This document shows, in pieces, positions 43,383 through 52,057 of a stretch of 64,000 nucleotides of DNA. The number at the start of each line of letters is the position of its first letter. The first letter of the stretch is position 1. The notes under the pieces are model-generated. The model searched no databases. It was given only the letters and a program-made list of their open reading frames with translations, and was not told where the DNA came from. This DNA is from Rhizomicrobium electricum (GTDB taxonomy: Bacteria; Pseudomonadota; Alphaproteobacteria; Micropepsales; Micropepsaceae): positions 62,001-126,000 of the forward strand of contig NZ_JAASQS010000010.1 in assembly GCF_011762045.1 (NCBI RefSeq), in the 5' to 3' direction. Both the position numbers and the translations under genes were made by a program.

Positions 43383-44234
43383 TTAATGCGAAGCGCCGTA
43401 GGCCTTGCGGTAGATCACCCAATACACAAGGCCGACAAAACCGCCGCCGCCGACGATGTTGCCCAGCGTCGCGTACACGAGGTTGTGACCGATAGCGCCG
43501 AGCGTCACAGCCGAAACGTCGAGGCCGGCCGGAACATGACCGGTCGTCACCAGCACCCAGGCGAGCGGCAACAGATACATGTTGGCGATGCAGTGCTCGA
43601 ACCCGGCGGCAATGAACGCCGCCACCGGCAGAACGAGACCGATCATCTTGTCGGTCACCGTGCGCCCGGCATAGCTCATCCACATCGCAAGGCAAACGAG
43701 CAGATTACAGAGCACGCCCTTGAAGAAGATCGTGATGCCGTCCGGCGTCAGCTTGGAAACGGCGAGCTTGACCACCGCGTTGCCCACCGCGCCGTCGTTC
43801 ATCGCCCAGTGATGCGACATGAAGACGAGGAACACCAGCGTCAGCGCGCCGACGAAATTGCCGAGCCAGATGATCGTCCAGTTCTTGCCGACCTCCCACG
43901 CCTTGATCTGACCTTGCGCCCACGCCATCGTCAAAAGGCAATTGCCGGTGAAGAGTTCGGCGCCCGCCACCGCGACCAATCCAAGACCGAGCGCAAACAC
44001 CAATCCGCCGAGCAGGCGCTGGGATGCAAAGCCGAGCGTCGCATCCGCCAGCACGATGCAGAAGAACAGGCCGCCGAGGCCGATATAAATGCCGGCGAGA
44101 AATGCCTGTCCGAGGCTCGCCATCAGCGGCGAGCGGGCTTTCTTCAGCCCCAGCTTCTCGACATTCGCTTCGATTTCCTGCGGCGAAAAACAATCGCCCC
44201 ATCCCGCCGTCTTGCCGACCGGTTCTACGCCCAT
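43383..44234 (-). CDS. Formate/nitrite transporter (FNT) family channel
   Basis: 283 residues with six membrane helices. FNT features include GIYIGLGGLFFCIV near helix 1, GAELFTGNCLLTMAWAQGQI with the conserved F-T-G-N-C slit, KGVLCNLLVCLAMWMSYA, and GFEHCIANMYLLPLAW with the central pore histidine (F-E-H-C-I-A-N-M). It should carry small monovalent anions such as formate, nitrite or hydrosulfide across the inner membrane. No formate or nitrite genes are adjacent, so FocA and NirC cannot be told apart. The ATG at 44234 fits the family N-terminus; in-frame upstream codons do not. Confidence 0.9.
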   Translation of the reverse strand: MGVEPVGKTAGWGDCFSPQEIEANVEKLGLKKARSPLMASLGQAFLAGIYIGLGGLFFCIVLADATLGFASQRLLGGLVFALGLGLVAVAGAELFTGNCLLTMAWAQGQIKAWEVGKNWTIIWLGNFVGALTLVFLVFMSHHWAMNDGAVGNAVVKLAVSKLTPDGITIFFKGVLCNLLVCLAMWMSYAGRTVTDKMIGLVLPVAAFIAAGFEHCIANMYLLPLAWVLVTTGHVPAGLDVSAVTLGAIGHNLVYATLGNIVGGGGFVGLVYWVIYRKAYGASH

Positions 44235-44343
44235 CAGTGATCCATGCTGCAGTGTTTTCCGGTGCCGGTGATTAGACGCGGCCGGTGACCGGTTTGGGGC
44301 ATCAAAGCGCGGCCAATCCGCGCAATACATTCAGGGGAAATGC

Positions 44344-44745
44344 TTATTGCGGCACGGTCGTTTCGATCACCGCCCAGCCGTATCCGGCCAGACGCCACCC
44401 TTCTGCCTCCAATTTCAGCACCAGCGCCCAGCCGCCCGTCTCGCGGAACGGCACGCCGCGGTTGAAGCCGGACCAGGTGGTCGGCAGGGCGAAGTAAGCG
44501 GTATCGCCGTCACGCGCGAAATCGACCGGCGCGCCGAAGCGGTGGTGCAGGTCCGAAAGGTCGGCGAGATGGACGCGCATTTCCTTCGCCCATGTCGTCA
44601 CATCCCGGAAGATGAAGGGCGCGAAGTTCTCGACGATGACCACCTCGCTAGCGAAGAGATCGGCCGGCAGCGACAGCCCGCGCCCTGCGATGAAGCCCGC
44701 CAGCTTATCGGCGGCGGCGAGCATCGCGGCGTCGGGCGCATTCAT
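44344..44745 (-). CDS. NTF2/SnoaL-like protein of unknown function
   Basis: 133 residues with the look of an NTF2-like cone fold: an N-terminal helix (AADKLAGFIAGRG), VVIVENFAPFIFRDVTTWAK and a beta-rich end (TGGWALVLKLEAEGWRLAGY). Such proteins are hydrolases, isomerases or binding modules, and no catalytic residues can be picked here. Its ATG overlaps the stop of rlmE (ATGA), so it is probably coupled to the ppx-rlmE transcript. It could be a small-molecule-binding accessory; nothing more specific is supported. Confidence 0.65.
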   Translation of the reverse strand: MNAPDAAMLAAADKLAGFIAGRGLSLPADLFASEVVIVENFAPFIFRDVTTWAKEMRVHLADLSDLHHRFGAPVDFARDGDTAYFALPTTWSGFNRGVPFRETGGWALVLKLEAEGWRLAGYGWAVIETTVPQ

Positions 44746-45392
44746 CCCTTGAAGCCCATGGCCACGAGGTAGAGTTCCACCGACTCCGCCCGGCTTGCCG
44801 GCGGCTTGACGTGCTTCACATCGGAAAAGCGCTTCTTCACCTTGGGGAGGATCTCGTTGGTCGCCCCGCCCTGGAACACCTTGCCGACGAACGATCCGCC
44901 CGGCTTCAGCACTTCCACCGCCAGATCGAAGGCGGCTTCGAACAGCGCCAGGGTGCGGATGTGATCGGTCGAGCGATGGCCGGTGGTCGGCGCCGCCATG
45001 TCGGTCATCACCACATCGGCATTGCCGGCGAGCGCTTCCTTGACGCGATCGGGCGCGTCCTCGTCCAACATATCGAGCTTGAGGATGGTGACGCCCGCGA
45101 TCGGTTCCATCTCCAGAATGTCGGCGGCGACGATCACGCCGTCATCGCCGACGCGCTCGTGCGCCACCTGGCTCCAGCCGCCCGGCGCGGCGCCGAGATC
45201 GAGCACCCGCCCGCCGCGCTTGAGCAGATGAAAGCGCTGATCGAGTTCCTTGAGCTTGAACGCGGCGCGGCTGCGATAGCCTTTGGCCTTGGCGGCGGCG
45301 ACATACGGGTCGTTCAACTGGCGCTCGAGCCAGCGCACCGACGAGGCCGTCCGCCCCCGTGTCGTGCGCACCCGCCGGTCATTGCCTGTCAT
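44742..45392 (-). CDS. rlmE: 23S rRNA 2'-O-methyltransferase RlmE (FtsJ/RrmJ)
   Basis: 216 residues. It methylates the 2'-OH of U2552 in 23S rRNA with SAM. Family blocks are YRSRAAFKLKELDQRF, VLDLGAAPGGWSQVA (SAM binding), VVMTDMAAPTTGHRSTDHIR and GGSFVGKVFQGG, giving the K-D-K-E catalytic set. The long upstream in-frame extension belongs to ppx DNA read in another frame, so the ATG at 45392, overlapping the ppx stop (ATGA), is the start. The ppx-rlmE pairing is common in alphaproteobacteria. Confidence 0.95.
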   Translation of the reverse strand: MTGNDRRVRTTRGRTASSVRWLERQLNDPYVAAAKAKGYRSRAAFKLKELDQRFHLLKRGGRVLDLGAAPGGWSQVAHERVGDDGVIVAADILEMEPIAGVTILKLDMLDEDAPDRVKEALAGNADVVMTDMAAPTTGHRSTDHIRTLALFEAAFDLAVEVLKPGGSFVGKVFQGGATNEILPKVKKRFSDVKHVKPPASRAESVELYLVAMGFKG

Positions 45393-46399
45393 CGCCGTGC
45401 CTCTGCCATCAGTTCCCGGAGGATGCCTTCGCGCAGGCCCCGGTCTGCCACCCTGAGCCGCGTGCACGGCCAGACATCGTGGATGGCGGTAAATATCGCA
45501 CATCCGGGCACGATCAAATCCGCCCGTTCGGGACCGATGCAGCCCTGCTGCGCCCGCCCCTTGCGGTCCATCTTGATGAGGTCGGCGGCCAGCGTCAGCA
45601 CGTCGGAACAATCGTGCCAGGACGCATCGACCTTGGACCGCACATAGCGCGGCAGTTTCAGCACCACCCCCGCCAGCGTGGTGACGGTGCCCGAGGTGCC
45701 GAGCAGATGATGGCGGCCCTCCTCGAATACGCCCTTGCGCTCCATATCGCGGCGGACGGCGGCGAAACGCGCCTTCATGTCCTCGTGCATGGCGGCGTAG
45801 CGGGCGGCATCGCCGTCGATGCGCGAATGGCCGTTGGTCTCGGTGAGGGTCATCACCCCGAGCGGCACCGAGGCGAAATGGGTGATCAGCGCCTTGCCGT
45901 TCTCGCGCTTCAGCCAGATCACTTCGGTCGAGCCGCCGCCGATGTCGAACACCAGGGCGCCCTCGTACTCCTCGCCGATCAGCGGGGCACAGCCGAGCGC
46001 CGCCAGCCGCGCTTCCTCAGCGGCCGAGATCACCGTCAGCGCAATGCCCGCCTCGCGCGCCACACGTTCTACCAAAACGGGTGCATTGGCCGCCTGCCGG
46101 CAGGCCTCGGTCGCCACCGCCCGGACGTGCCGCACCTTGGCTTTGTCCATGTGGGCGGCGCAGACCTTGAGGGCCGCGACGGTCCGGTCCATGGCGGCCT
46201 CGGACAACAGGCCGGTGCCGACCACCCCCTCGCCCAGCCGGACGATGCGGGAAAAGGAATCCAGGATCCGCATCGACCCGTTGGGGCCGGGGGCGGCAAT
46301 CAACAGGCGGCAATTGTTGGTGCCGAGGTCCAGGGCCGCAAGCACCGGCGCCCGCCCCCGCCGACGCCGCCTTTTGCCCGAATTCTCCATTGGCCCCAT
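45389..46399 (-). CDS. ppx: Ppx/GppA-family phosphatase
   Basis: 336 residues, the short alphaproteobacterial form with only the ASKHA phosphatase core. LAALDLGTNNCRLLIAAP is the first phosphate-binding loop, VFDIGGGSTEVIW the second, and LGTSGTVTTLAG follows. It probably hydrolyses polyphosphate and/or pppGpp, linking it to stress and stringent control. The N-terminus is very basic (KRRRRRGR). The start may be 46399 or the ATG at 46390. It is translationally coupled to rlmE downstream. It is transcribed away from the tRNA-Gln gene. Confidence 0.92.
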   Translation of the reverse strand: MGPMENSGKRRRRRGRAPVLAALDLGTNNCRLLIAAPGPNGSMRILDSFSRIVRLGEGVVGTGLLSEAAMDRTVAALKVCAAHMDKAKVRHVRAVATEACRQAANAPVLVERVAREAGIALTVISAAEEARLAALGCAPLIGEEYEGALVFDIGGGSTEVIWLKRENGKALITHFASVPLGVMTLTETNGHSRIDGDAARYAAMHEDMKARFAAVRRDMERKGVFEEGRHHLLGTSGTVTTLAGVVLKLPRYVRSKVDASWHDCSDVLTLAADLIKMDRKGRAQQGCIGPERADLIVPGCAIFTAIHDVWPCTRLRVADRGLREGILRELMAEARR

Positions 46400-46568
46400 A
46401 CCGTTACGCCCCCGCCGGGCCTCACCGAACCGGCCCTTGCCGCCCGCTTATGACCGGATTTCGGCCGCCGCGCCCTGCGACGCACCCCCGCGACCGTATC
46501 ACCCCCAACAGGCCGCGTGCATATCCTTGAAATCGGACGCCAAAAAAGGCTAGAAGCGCCCCCTCCGT

Positions 46569-46642
46569 TGGGGGATCGTCTAACGGTAGGACTGCAGACT
46601 CTGACTCTGCCTGTCTAGGTTCGAATCCTAGTCCCCCAGCCA
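46569..46642 (+). tRNA. tRNA-Gln (anticodon CTG)
   Basis: 74 nt with a complete cloverleaf. Acceptor arms TGGGGGA and TCCCCCA pair. The D arm is GTC-TAACGGTAG-GAC. The anticodon stem GCAGA/TCTGC encloses CTCTGAC with anticodon CTG, and the T arm CTAGG-TTCGAAT-CCTAG is canonical. Discriminator G and encoded CCA end at 46642. Decodes CAG. Confidence 0.95.
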
Positions 46643-46671
46643 ATTCTTCCGAGCGAAGCGAGAGAAGAATT
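46642..46671 (+). other. Hairpin directly behind tRNA-Gln
   Basis: AATTCTTC (46642-46649) and GAAGAATT (46664-46671) are perfect complements around a 14-nt loop. No T-tract follows, so it is more likely a processing or stabilising element than a classic terminator. Confidence 0.45.
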
Positions 46672-46777
46672 GCCGTCCGTAGCCAAGCGGTCGGTGGTTC
46701 GCACTGTGCTGCCGGCACAGGCGAAGGACGGCTGGTCGACGCACTGTCCTTTTCGAAACAGTCCCCGCGAAGCGCGG

Positions 46778-46814
46778 GCGTCCAAAATCGAAATCGAATC
46801 GTTCCAGACTACGC
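46778..46814. repeat. 37-bp direct repeat, first copy
   Basis: Differs from 46937-46973 at only two of 37 positions; the shared core is AATCGAAATCGAATCGTTCC. The copies are 159 bp apart and in the same reading frame of a doubtful ORF. Confidence 0.75.
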
Positions 46815-46936
46815 ACTTCCAAAATCCGATCAGCGAAAACGTGAAATCAATTCGGCGATTTCCGGCGCAAGTGCCGGACGCGGCGCGACAATCGCTTTAC
46901 GACGCGATGCACACGAACGGCACCCAAGCAGCGCGC

Positions 46937-46973
46937 GCGTCCAGAATCGAAATCGAATCGTTCCAAACTACGC
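46937..46973. repeat. 37-bp direct repeat, second copy
   Basis: Second copy of the repeat at 46778-46814, with the same core AATCGAAATCGAATCGTTCC and same orientation. Confidence 0.75.
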
Positions 46974-47350
46974 GTGCACGCAAACGCGACTGCGACGCAT
47001 GAAGTCGTGATGCCTCCGGCGCGGTCAAAGAGCTTGTTTGATGTAGGTACGATTGAGGTGGATTCAAGAGGACGAGGTATCAGAGCGGAAGTACCACAAA
47101 GATTTGGAGCGAAGATCTGAAATCTCAGGAGACATAGACTTAATGAGGTCTCGGACTCCCAAAATCTCGTCAAAACTAATACATCAGAAAACCGGTGATA
47201 TCGACGTAAACGAGACGAAATGGAATTTGCGGAATAAGATCAGCCTTTGAGGATTATACAGCGACCATTCCAATCTTGCGTTTGGAACAACTAATTGTTG
47301 GCTGCTCCATCTGTATTCAAGGGATATTTCCGGAACGGGGATAATGTAAT

Positions 47351-47986
47351 ATGGCTAAAAACAAAAAACGAAGGCAAAGCCCCAAAGGGTCACACAGACC
47401 AAGACGCCCACAACAGAGCCCGTCGCCCCTCCAAAAGCAGTCGCTCACGGACATTCAAGAGAGCTTTTGGCTGCGAATTCAAAAACATCCTCTAGGGTGG
47501 CTTCTTGGCTCAATTGCGACGCTAACGACGTTGTGCGGCTTTGTCTGGCAAGCCTTGATTGGTCCTGACATTGATGTGCCAATCGCGGAATCTGTTTCGC
47601 CATTTGCAGCCCCCATCGCTGTGAGTAATCGGAGCTACATGTTTGAAATGTCAGAGACACATATATTGTGTGGGCTCGGCACCGTCTCACTCACTAATCG
47701 CAAAAGAGGAAATCCACATTCCGTTACTGCCGTCATCACTGGCATACAGTTGCAGTTCGCAAAGGCCATTGAGAATATAGCTCCTAGTGATGTCGGGAAT
47801 TTCCAATGCAGTGCAATTGGGATCGGAGAGGGGGGCATCTCAGAAGCCAACATATTTGTGACGGTGGAATATCGCACACTTGGTTTCAAACGAACTTCGC
47901 GAACTCAAGAAATTACGTGGTGCAAAAGTTGCGCTCCGCCCCGATGGGTGAAGGGGCAATTCCCCCATCAGATCACTGAATGGTAA
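47351..47986 (+). CDS. Orphan membrane-anchored protein of unknown function
   Basis: 211 residues. The N-terminus is strongly basic (MAKNKKRRQSPKGSHRPRRP), one membrane helix follows at about 48-70 (PLGWLLGSIATLTTLCGFVW), and then comes a C-terminal domain with beta-rich stretches and five cysteines (HILCGLGTVSLTN, WCKSCAPP). The positive N-terminus predicts a cytoplasmic N-end and an outside C-domain. Base composition is clearly less GC-rich than flanking genes, and it lies in the gene-poor tract behind tRNA-Gln, which suggests transfer. No family is recognised. Confidence 0.6.
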   Translation: MAKNKKRRQSPKGSHRPRRPQQSPSPLQKQSLTDIQESFWLRIQKHPLGWLLGSIATLTTLCGFVWQALIGPDIDVPIAESVSPFAAPIAVSNRSYMFEMSETHILCGLGTVSLTNRKRGNPHSVTAVITGIQLQFAKAIENIAPSDVGNFQCSAIGIGEGGISEANIFVTVEYRTLGFKRTSRTQEITWCKSCAPPRWVKGQFPHQITEW

Positions 47987-48335
47987 CTCGCCAGCCTGAC
48001 ATACATGACTCCATGTGGACGACAGAAGATGCCGCGCCCTTTTCTAGTCGTGGAGACTCTGTTCGAGGGGCGTGACGAATTTGCGGCAGAAGCGTCGCCT
48101 CGTAAATTGGGTCAGAGTGGAATTTCCGGAGTGCGTCCTGCGGACCAGGACGCGGCTCACGGAGGAATTTTCGCTCTGATCTCAACTGCGCAACTGCGTC
48201 CGTTATTTGAACGAAGCCCCCTTCGGCTCGGCGCTTGCGCACCGATCCACTTCCCCCGCGGTCTTAGTGCCAGCGGTGAAATCGTCTTGCCCGCGAGGGC
48301 AGAAAAGAAGGGGGCGCCTCGCTCATTGAGGCGGC
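47987..48335. other. Intergenic region holding a dispersed repeat copy
   Basis: 349 bp with no supported gene. The main content is the intergenic repeat at 48213-48308; the rest shows nothing recognisable. Confidence 0.4.
48213..48308. repeat. Dispersed intergenic repeat, copy 2
   Basis: Aligns along its length with 49094-49191. Shared blocks are GAAGCCCCCTTCG, CACTTCCCCCGCGGTCT, GTGAAATCGT versus GCGAAATCGT, and a GCCCGCG(A/G)GGGCAGAAAAG end. The CCCCCGCGG and CCCGCGNGGG blocks can pair into a hairpin. Confidence 0.7.
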
Positions 48336-49022
48336 CTATCGCGCCTTCTTCCCCACCCAGATCACATACCGACCGCCGCGGCCTTTGTGGGCGCGGGCGG
48401 TGATTTCTTCGACGGCGAAGCCGGCGTGGCCGAGGCGGGCGGCGAAGGCGCGGTCGGGGGCGGCGGACCACACGATCAACAGGCCGCTCGGCTTCAGCGC
48501 CTTGCGCGCGGTTTCGAGTCCGGCGCGGGTGTAGAGCTTTCCGTTGGCACTGCGGCTGAGGCCGTCGGGGCCATTGTCGACATCGAGCAGGATGGCATCG
48601 AAGCTTGAAGAGGCCGCGCCGATCGCGGCACCGACATCGCCGTCATGGATCGAAACGCGCGGATCGTCGAGGCTGCCGGCGGTCAGTTCCGCCATCGGGC
48701 CGCGCGCCCAATCGAGAACCGCGGGCACCAGTTCGGCAACCACGATCTTCGCATCGGCACCCAGCCCGGCCAGCGCCGCGCGCAAAGTGAAGCCCATGCC
48801 GTAGCCGCCGATCAGCATACGGACATTGCGCCGTCCCTTGAGGCGCTCGCATGCCACCTCGGCCAGTGCGATCTCGGAGCCGGTCATGCGGCTGTTCATC
48901 AGCGCGATCGGCCCCACCATGATCGCGAATTCGCCGCCGCGCTGCATCAGCCGCAGTTCAGAGCTATCGCCCGGTACGGTTGTCCGGCCCAGTTCGACCC
49001 ATGGAAGCATGAAATCCGCCAC
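48336..49022 (-). CDS. Spermidine synthase-like SAM-dependent methyltransferase-fold protein
   Basis: 228 residues. The Rossmann core has VRMLIGGYGMGFTLRAALAG (motif I), KIVVAELVPAVLDWAR and FDAILLDVDNGPDGLS, the pattern of spermidine-synthase-like proteins. The aminopropyltransferase acidic set is incomplete, so polyamine synthesis is not certain and it may be a methyltransferase of another substrate. It is cytoplasmic with no operon partner. The ATG at 49022 or the one four codons later could be used. The gene is flanked on both sides by copies of the dispersed repeat. Confidence 0.78.
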   Translation of the reverse strand: MADFMLPWVELGRTTVPGDSSELRLMQRGGEFAIMVGPIALMNSRMTGSEIALAEVACERLKGRRNVRMLIGGYGMGFTLRAALAGLGADAKIVVAELVPAVLDWARGPMAELTAGSLDDPRVSIHDGDVGAAIGAASSSFDAILLDVDNGPDGLSRSANGKLYTRAGLETARKALKPSGLLIVWSAAPDRAFAARLGHAGFAVEEITARAHKGRGGRYVIWVGKKAR

Positions 49023-49093
49023 TTCTCGTTGTGTGCGCCACGCCTAGCACATCGGGCGGGGAAATTCCCAATGGCGCGGTGACCTGCGTTCGC

Positions 49094-49191
49094 GAAGCCC
49101 CCTTCGCCCATTGCGCTGCGCGCCCTGGGCACTTCCCCCGCGGTCTCATGTGCAGGTGGCGAAATCGTTGTGCCCGCGGGGGCAGAAAAGG
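49094..49191. repeat. Dispersed intergenic repeat, copy 3
   Basis: Best-formed copy of the family. CCCCCGCGG (near 49135-49143) and CCGCGGGGG (near 49174-49182) are perfect inverted blocks. It lies between the methyltransferase-fold gene and the squalene-hopene cyclase. Confidence 0.7.
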
Positions 49192-49291
49192 AAATATCTG
49201 ACCGTCCTCCCTTGCGCCAAGTTCATTACCAGCCTCGGCTTTTCGTGCTAAGCGATCCCCTGACGGGAGCCGGGGTATTCGGGAGCAGGTC

Positions 49292-51319
49292 GTGAGCGAA
49301 GTAGGGTCCAATCTTTCGGCGGCGCTTTCCGCCAGCATCGACGGCGCGGTCGATTGGCTGAAGGCAACGCAGCGCCCCGACGGGCATTGGGTCGGGCGGG
49401 CGGAAACCAACGCCTGCATGGAGGCGCAATGGTGCCTCGCGCTGTGGTTCATGGGTCTCGAAAACGATCCCTTGCGGCCGCGGCTGGGACAGGCCCTGCT
49501 CGATACCCAGCGGCCCGACGGCGCCTGGGACGTGTTCCGCGGCGCGCCCAACGGCGACATCAATGCAACGGTGGAAGCCTATGCGGCGCTGCGCTCGCTC
49601 GGCCATTCCGACGACGAACCGGCGCTGGCCAAGGCGCTCGCCTGGATCCGCTCCAAAGGCGGGCTTCGCAATATCCGCGTCTTCACCCGCTACTGGCTGG
49701 CGCTGATCGGCGAATGGCCGTGGGAGAAGACGCCCAACGTGCCGCCGGAAGTGATCTGGTTTCCGACCTGGTTCCCGTTCTGCATCTACAATTTCGCGCA
49801 ATGGGCCCGCGCCACACTGATGCCGATCACGATTCTGTCGGCGCGCCGCCCCTCGCGGCCATTGCCGCCCGACCGCCGGCTCGATGCGCTGTTTCCCGGC
49901 GGTCGCGATGCGTTCGATTACGAGTTGCCGAAAAAAGCCAGCGCCGATGCCTGGGACTCGTTCTTCCGCGGCGCCGACAAAGTGCTGCACGAGTTGCAGG
50001 AGATGGGCTCGTTCATGGGCCTGTCCTTGTGGCGCGGCGCAGCGGTGAAGCAGACGCTGGAATGGATCATCGCGCATCAGGATGCCGACGGCGCCTGGGG
50101 CGGCATCCAGCCGCCGTGGGTGTACGGATTGATGGCGCTGCATGCGGAAGGCTACAGCGCTGCGCATCCGGTGATGGCGAAAGGCCTCGCCGGCCTGAGC
50201 GATCCCGGCTGGCGCATCGATATCGGCGACGCCACCTTCATCCAGGCCACCAACAGTCCGGTGTGGGACACCATCCTGATGCTGATGGCGTTGAAGGATG
50301 CCGCCGCGGTCGACAAGACCGAAGCGGAAATCGACAAAGCGATTGAATGGCTGTTGGCGCGGCAAGTGCGCGTGAAGGGCGACTGGAGCGTGAAGCTGCC
50401 GCATGTGAAACCGGGCGGCTGGGCGTTCGAATACGCCAATCTCTGCTATCCCGACGTCGACGATACCGCCGCGGCGCTGATCGCACTGGCGCCGTTCCGC
50501 AAAGACCCGAAATGGCAAGCGCGCGGCATCGAGGAGCAGATCCAGCTCGCGGTCGACTGGCTGATCGGCATGCAATGCGAAGGCGGCGGCTGGGGCGCGT
50601 TCGACAAGGACAACAACAAGGCGATCCTGACCAAGATCCCGTTCTGCGATTTCGGCGAAGCGCTCGATCCGCCGTCGGTCGACGTCACCGCGCATGTGGT
50701 GGAAGCGTTCGCAGCGCTCGGCCTCGGCAAGCATCATCCGGCGATGGTGCGGGCGCTGGCGTATCTCAAGCGCGAGCAGGAAGCCGAAGGGCCGTGGTTC
50801 GGGCGCTGGGGCGTCAATTATCTTTACGGCACCGGCGCCGTGATGCCCGCCCTGAAGGCGATCGGCGAAGATATGAGCGCGCCGCATATCGGCCGCGCCT
50901 GCGATTGGCTGATCTCGCGCCAGCAGTCGAACGGCGGCTGGGGCGAATCTTGCGAAAGCTATATGGACGCCAGCAAAGCGGGCTACGGCACGACCACGGC
51001 GTCACAGACGGCGTGGGCGCTGATGGCGCTGCTCGCGGCGAACCGGCCGCAGGATCGCGGCGCGATCGAACGCGGGCTGCTCTATCTGATCGAGCATCAG
51101 CAAGGCGGCACCTGGATCGAGATGGAATACACCGGCACCGGTTTCCCCGGCTACGGCGTCGGCCAGACGATCAAGGTCAGCGATCCCGAAGTGAAGAAAC
51201 GCCTGCAGCAAGGCCCGGAACTGAGCCGCGCCTTCATGCTGCGCTACGCGCTCTACTGCCACTACTTCCCGCTAATGGCGCTCGGCCGCGCCAAGGCGAT
51301 GGGGTATCTGGCGGGATAG
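49292..51319 (+). CDS. shc: Squalene-hopene cyclase
   Basis: 675 residues, normal length. It cyclises squalene to hopene/hopanol, the core step of hopanoid synthesis, and acts as a monotopic membrane enzyme. The catalytic acid motif is DVDD at residues 388-391 (CYPDVDDTAA). Several QW repeats are visible (for example QRPDGHWVG, QRPDGAWDVF, QDADGAWGGIQPPW, QSNGGWGESCESY). A GTG start is used, with GGGAG/CAGG upstream. No other hopanoid genes (hpnC-E) are in the window, so the pathway is split. Hopanoid production fits an alphaproteobacterium. Confidence 0.97.
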   Translation: MSEVGSNLSAALSASIDGAVDWLKATQRPDGHWVGRAETNACMEAQWCLALWFMGLENDPLRPRLGQALLDTQRPDGAWDVFRGAPNGDINATVEAYAALRSLGHSDDEPALAKALAWIRSKGGLRNIRVFTRYWLALIGEWPWEKTPNVPPEVIWFPTWFPFCIYNFAQWARATLMPITILSARRPSRPLPPDRRLDALFPGGRDAFDYELPKKASADAWDSFFRGADKVLHELQEMGSFMGLSLWRGAAVKQTLEWIIAHQDADGAWGGIQPPWVYGLMALHAEGYSAAHPVMAKGLAGLSDPGWRIDIGDATFIQATNSPVWDTILMLMALKDAAAVDKTEAEIDKAIEWLLARQVRVKGDWSVKLPHVKPGGWAFEYANLCYPDVDDTAAALIALAPFRKDPKWQARGIEEQIQLAVDWLIGMQCEGGGWGAFDKDNNKAILTKIPFCDFGEALDPPSVDVTAHVVEAFAALGLGKHHPAMVRALAYLKREQEAEGPWFGRWGVNYLYGTGAVMPALKAIGEDMSAPHIGRACDWLISRQQSNGGWGESCESYMDASKAGYGTTTASQTAWALMALLAANRPQDRGAIERGLLYLIEHQQGGTWIEMEYTGTGFPGYGVGQTIKVSDPEVKKRLQQGPELSRAFMLRYALYCHYFPLMALGRAKAMGYLAG

Positions 51320-51338
51320 TTGTCAAAGGAAGAACACT

Positions 51339-51447
51339 CACGCGGAGACGCGGAGGCGCGGAGAAATCCTGCAAATCCGCAATGAGCGCGAAGTGTTATG
51401 CCAGCATCGTCAGGCAACTACTCTCCGCGGCTCCGCGTCTCCGCGTG
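51339..51447. repeat. Long inverted repeat between convergent shc and YceI genes
   Basis: The 26-nt arms 51339-51364 and 51422-51447 pair with one mismatch and are built of the repeated unit CGCGGAG. A 57-nt spacer separates them. Its position between convergent genes suggests a bidirectional terminator or a REP-like element. Confidence 0.7.
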
Positions 51448-51451
51448 AAAA

Positions 51452-52057
51452 TCACTTTTTCTCGAACGGCGCCGAGATGATCAAGGTGACGTCGTCGCCG
51501 ATCAGCGGGACGTATTTGGTCACGCCGAAATCGCTGCGCTTCAACATGCCTTTGACCTCGAAGCCGATGGTGAAGGCTTTCGACATCGGATTGGCGCCGG
51601 AGGCTTTGTAGGTCGCCTCGAGGTCCACCGGCTTGGTCACGCCGTGAAAGGTCAGAGCGCCAGTGACGCGCGCGGTGGTGGGGCTCGTCGCCGTGACCTT
51701 GGTCGTCGTGAAACTGATGGTGGGGAATTTGGCGGCGTCGAACCAATCGGCGCTTTTCAGTTCGTCATCGAGCTTGGCGTTGGTGGTGGAGACCGACGCG
51801 ACCGGAATCGTCACGCTGAGCGCGGCGCTCGCGGGGTTCTTGGGATCGAGTTTCAGCGTGCCCGTGGCGCCGGTAAAATCGCCGTACCAGGTCGAGAAAC
51901 CCATATGCGAAACCGCGAACAGCACGCGGGCGTGATTGGTTTCGAGCGTATAGGTGCCGGCCTGCACCTTGCCCGGATCGGAATCGGCGACCTGCGCGGA
52001 TGCAACGGGCGCAAACGCGGCGACAGCAAAGGCGAGAGCGGCGGCAGTGCGATACAT
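51452..52057 (-). CDS. YceI-family periplasmic lipid-binding protein
   Basis: 201 residues. The signal peptide is at about 1-21 (AAALAFAVAAFAPVASAQ). The YceI lipocalin-like barrel pattern is clear: GTYTLETNHARVLFAVSHMG, FSTWYGDFTGATGTLKLD, DWFDAAKFPTISFTTTKV and VTGALTFHGVTKPVDLEATY. Such proteins bind isoprenoid or fatty amide ligands in the periplasm and are often stress- or alkali-induced. Proximity to shc on the opposite strand may be coincidence. AAAGGA precedes the ATG. Confidence 0.92.
   Translation of the reverse strand: MYRTAAALAFAVAAFAPVASAQVADSDPGKVQAGTYTLETNHARVLFAVSHMGFSTWYGDFTGATGTLKLDPKNPASAALSVTIPVASVSTTNAKLDDELKSADWFDAAKFPTISFTTTKVTATSPTTARVTGALTFHGVTKPVDLEATYKASGANPMSKAFTIGFEVKGMLKRSDFGVTKYVPLIGDDVTLIISAPFEKK

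Larger units (their letters stand above)
46672..47350. other. Gene-poor tract behind tRNA-Gln
   Basis: About 680 bp with no supported gene; base composition falls to visibly AT-richer DNA after about 47020. A 110-codon ORF at 46670-47002 spans the two direct repeats listed separately but has no family resemblance and no ribosome-binding site. The tract may be remnant mobile DNA, because tRNA 3' ends are frequent insertion sites. Confidence 0.4.

Noticed and set aside
46670-47002. 110-codon ORF behind tRNA-Gln containing a repeated ASKIEIESFQTT-like segment
   Set aside because: The repeated peptide is simply the 37-bp DNA direct repeat in frame. There is no ribosome-binding site or family, so I list the repeats, not a gene.
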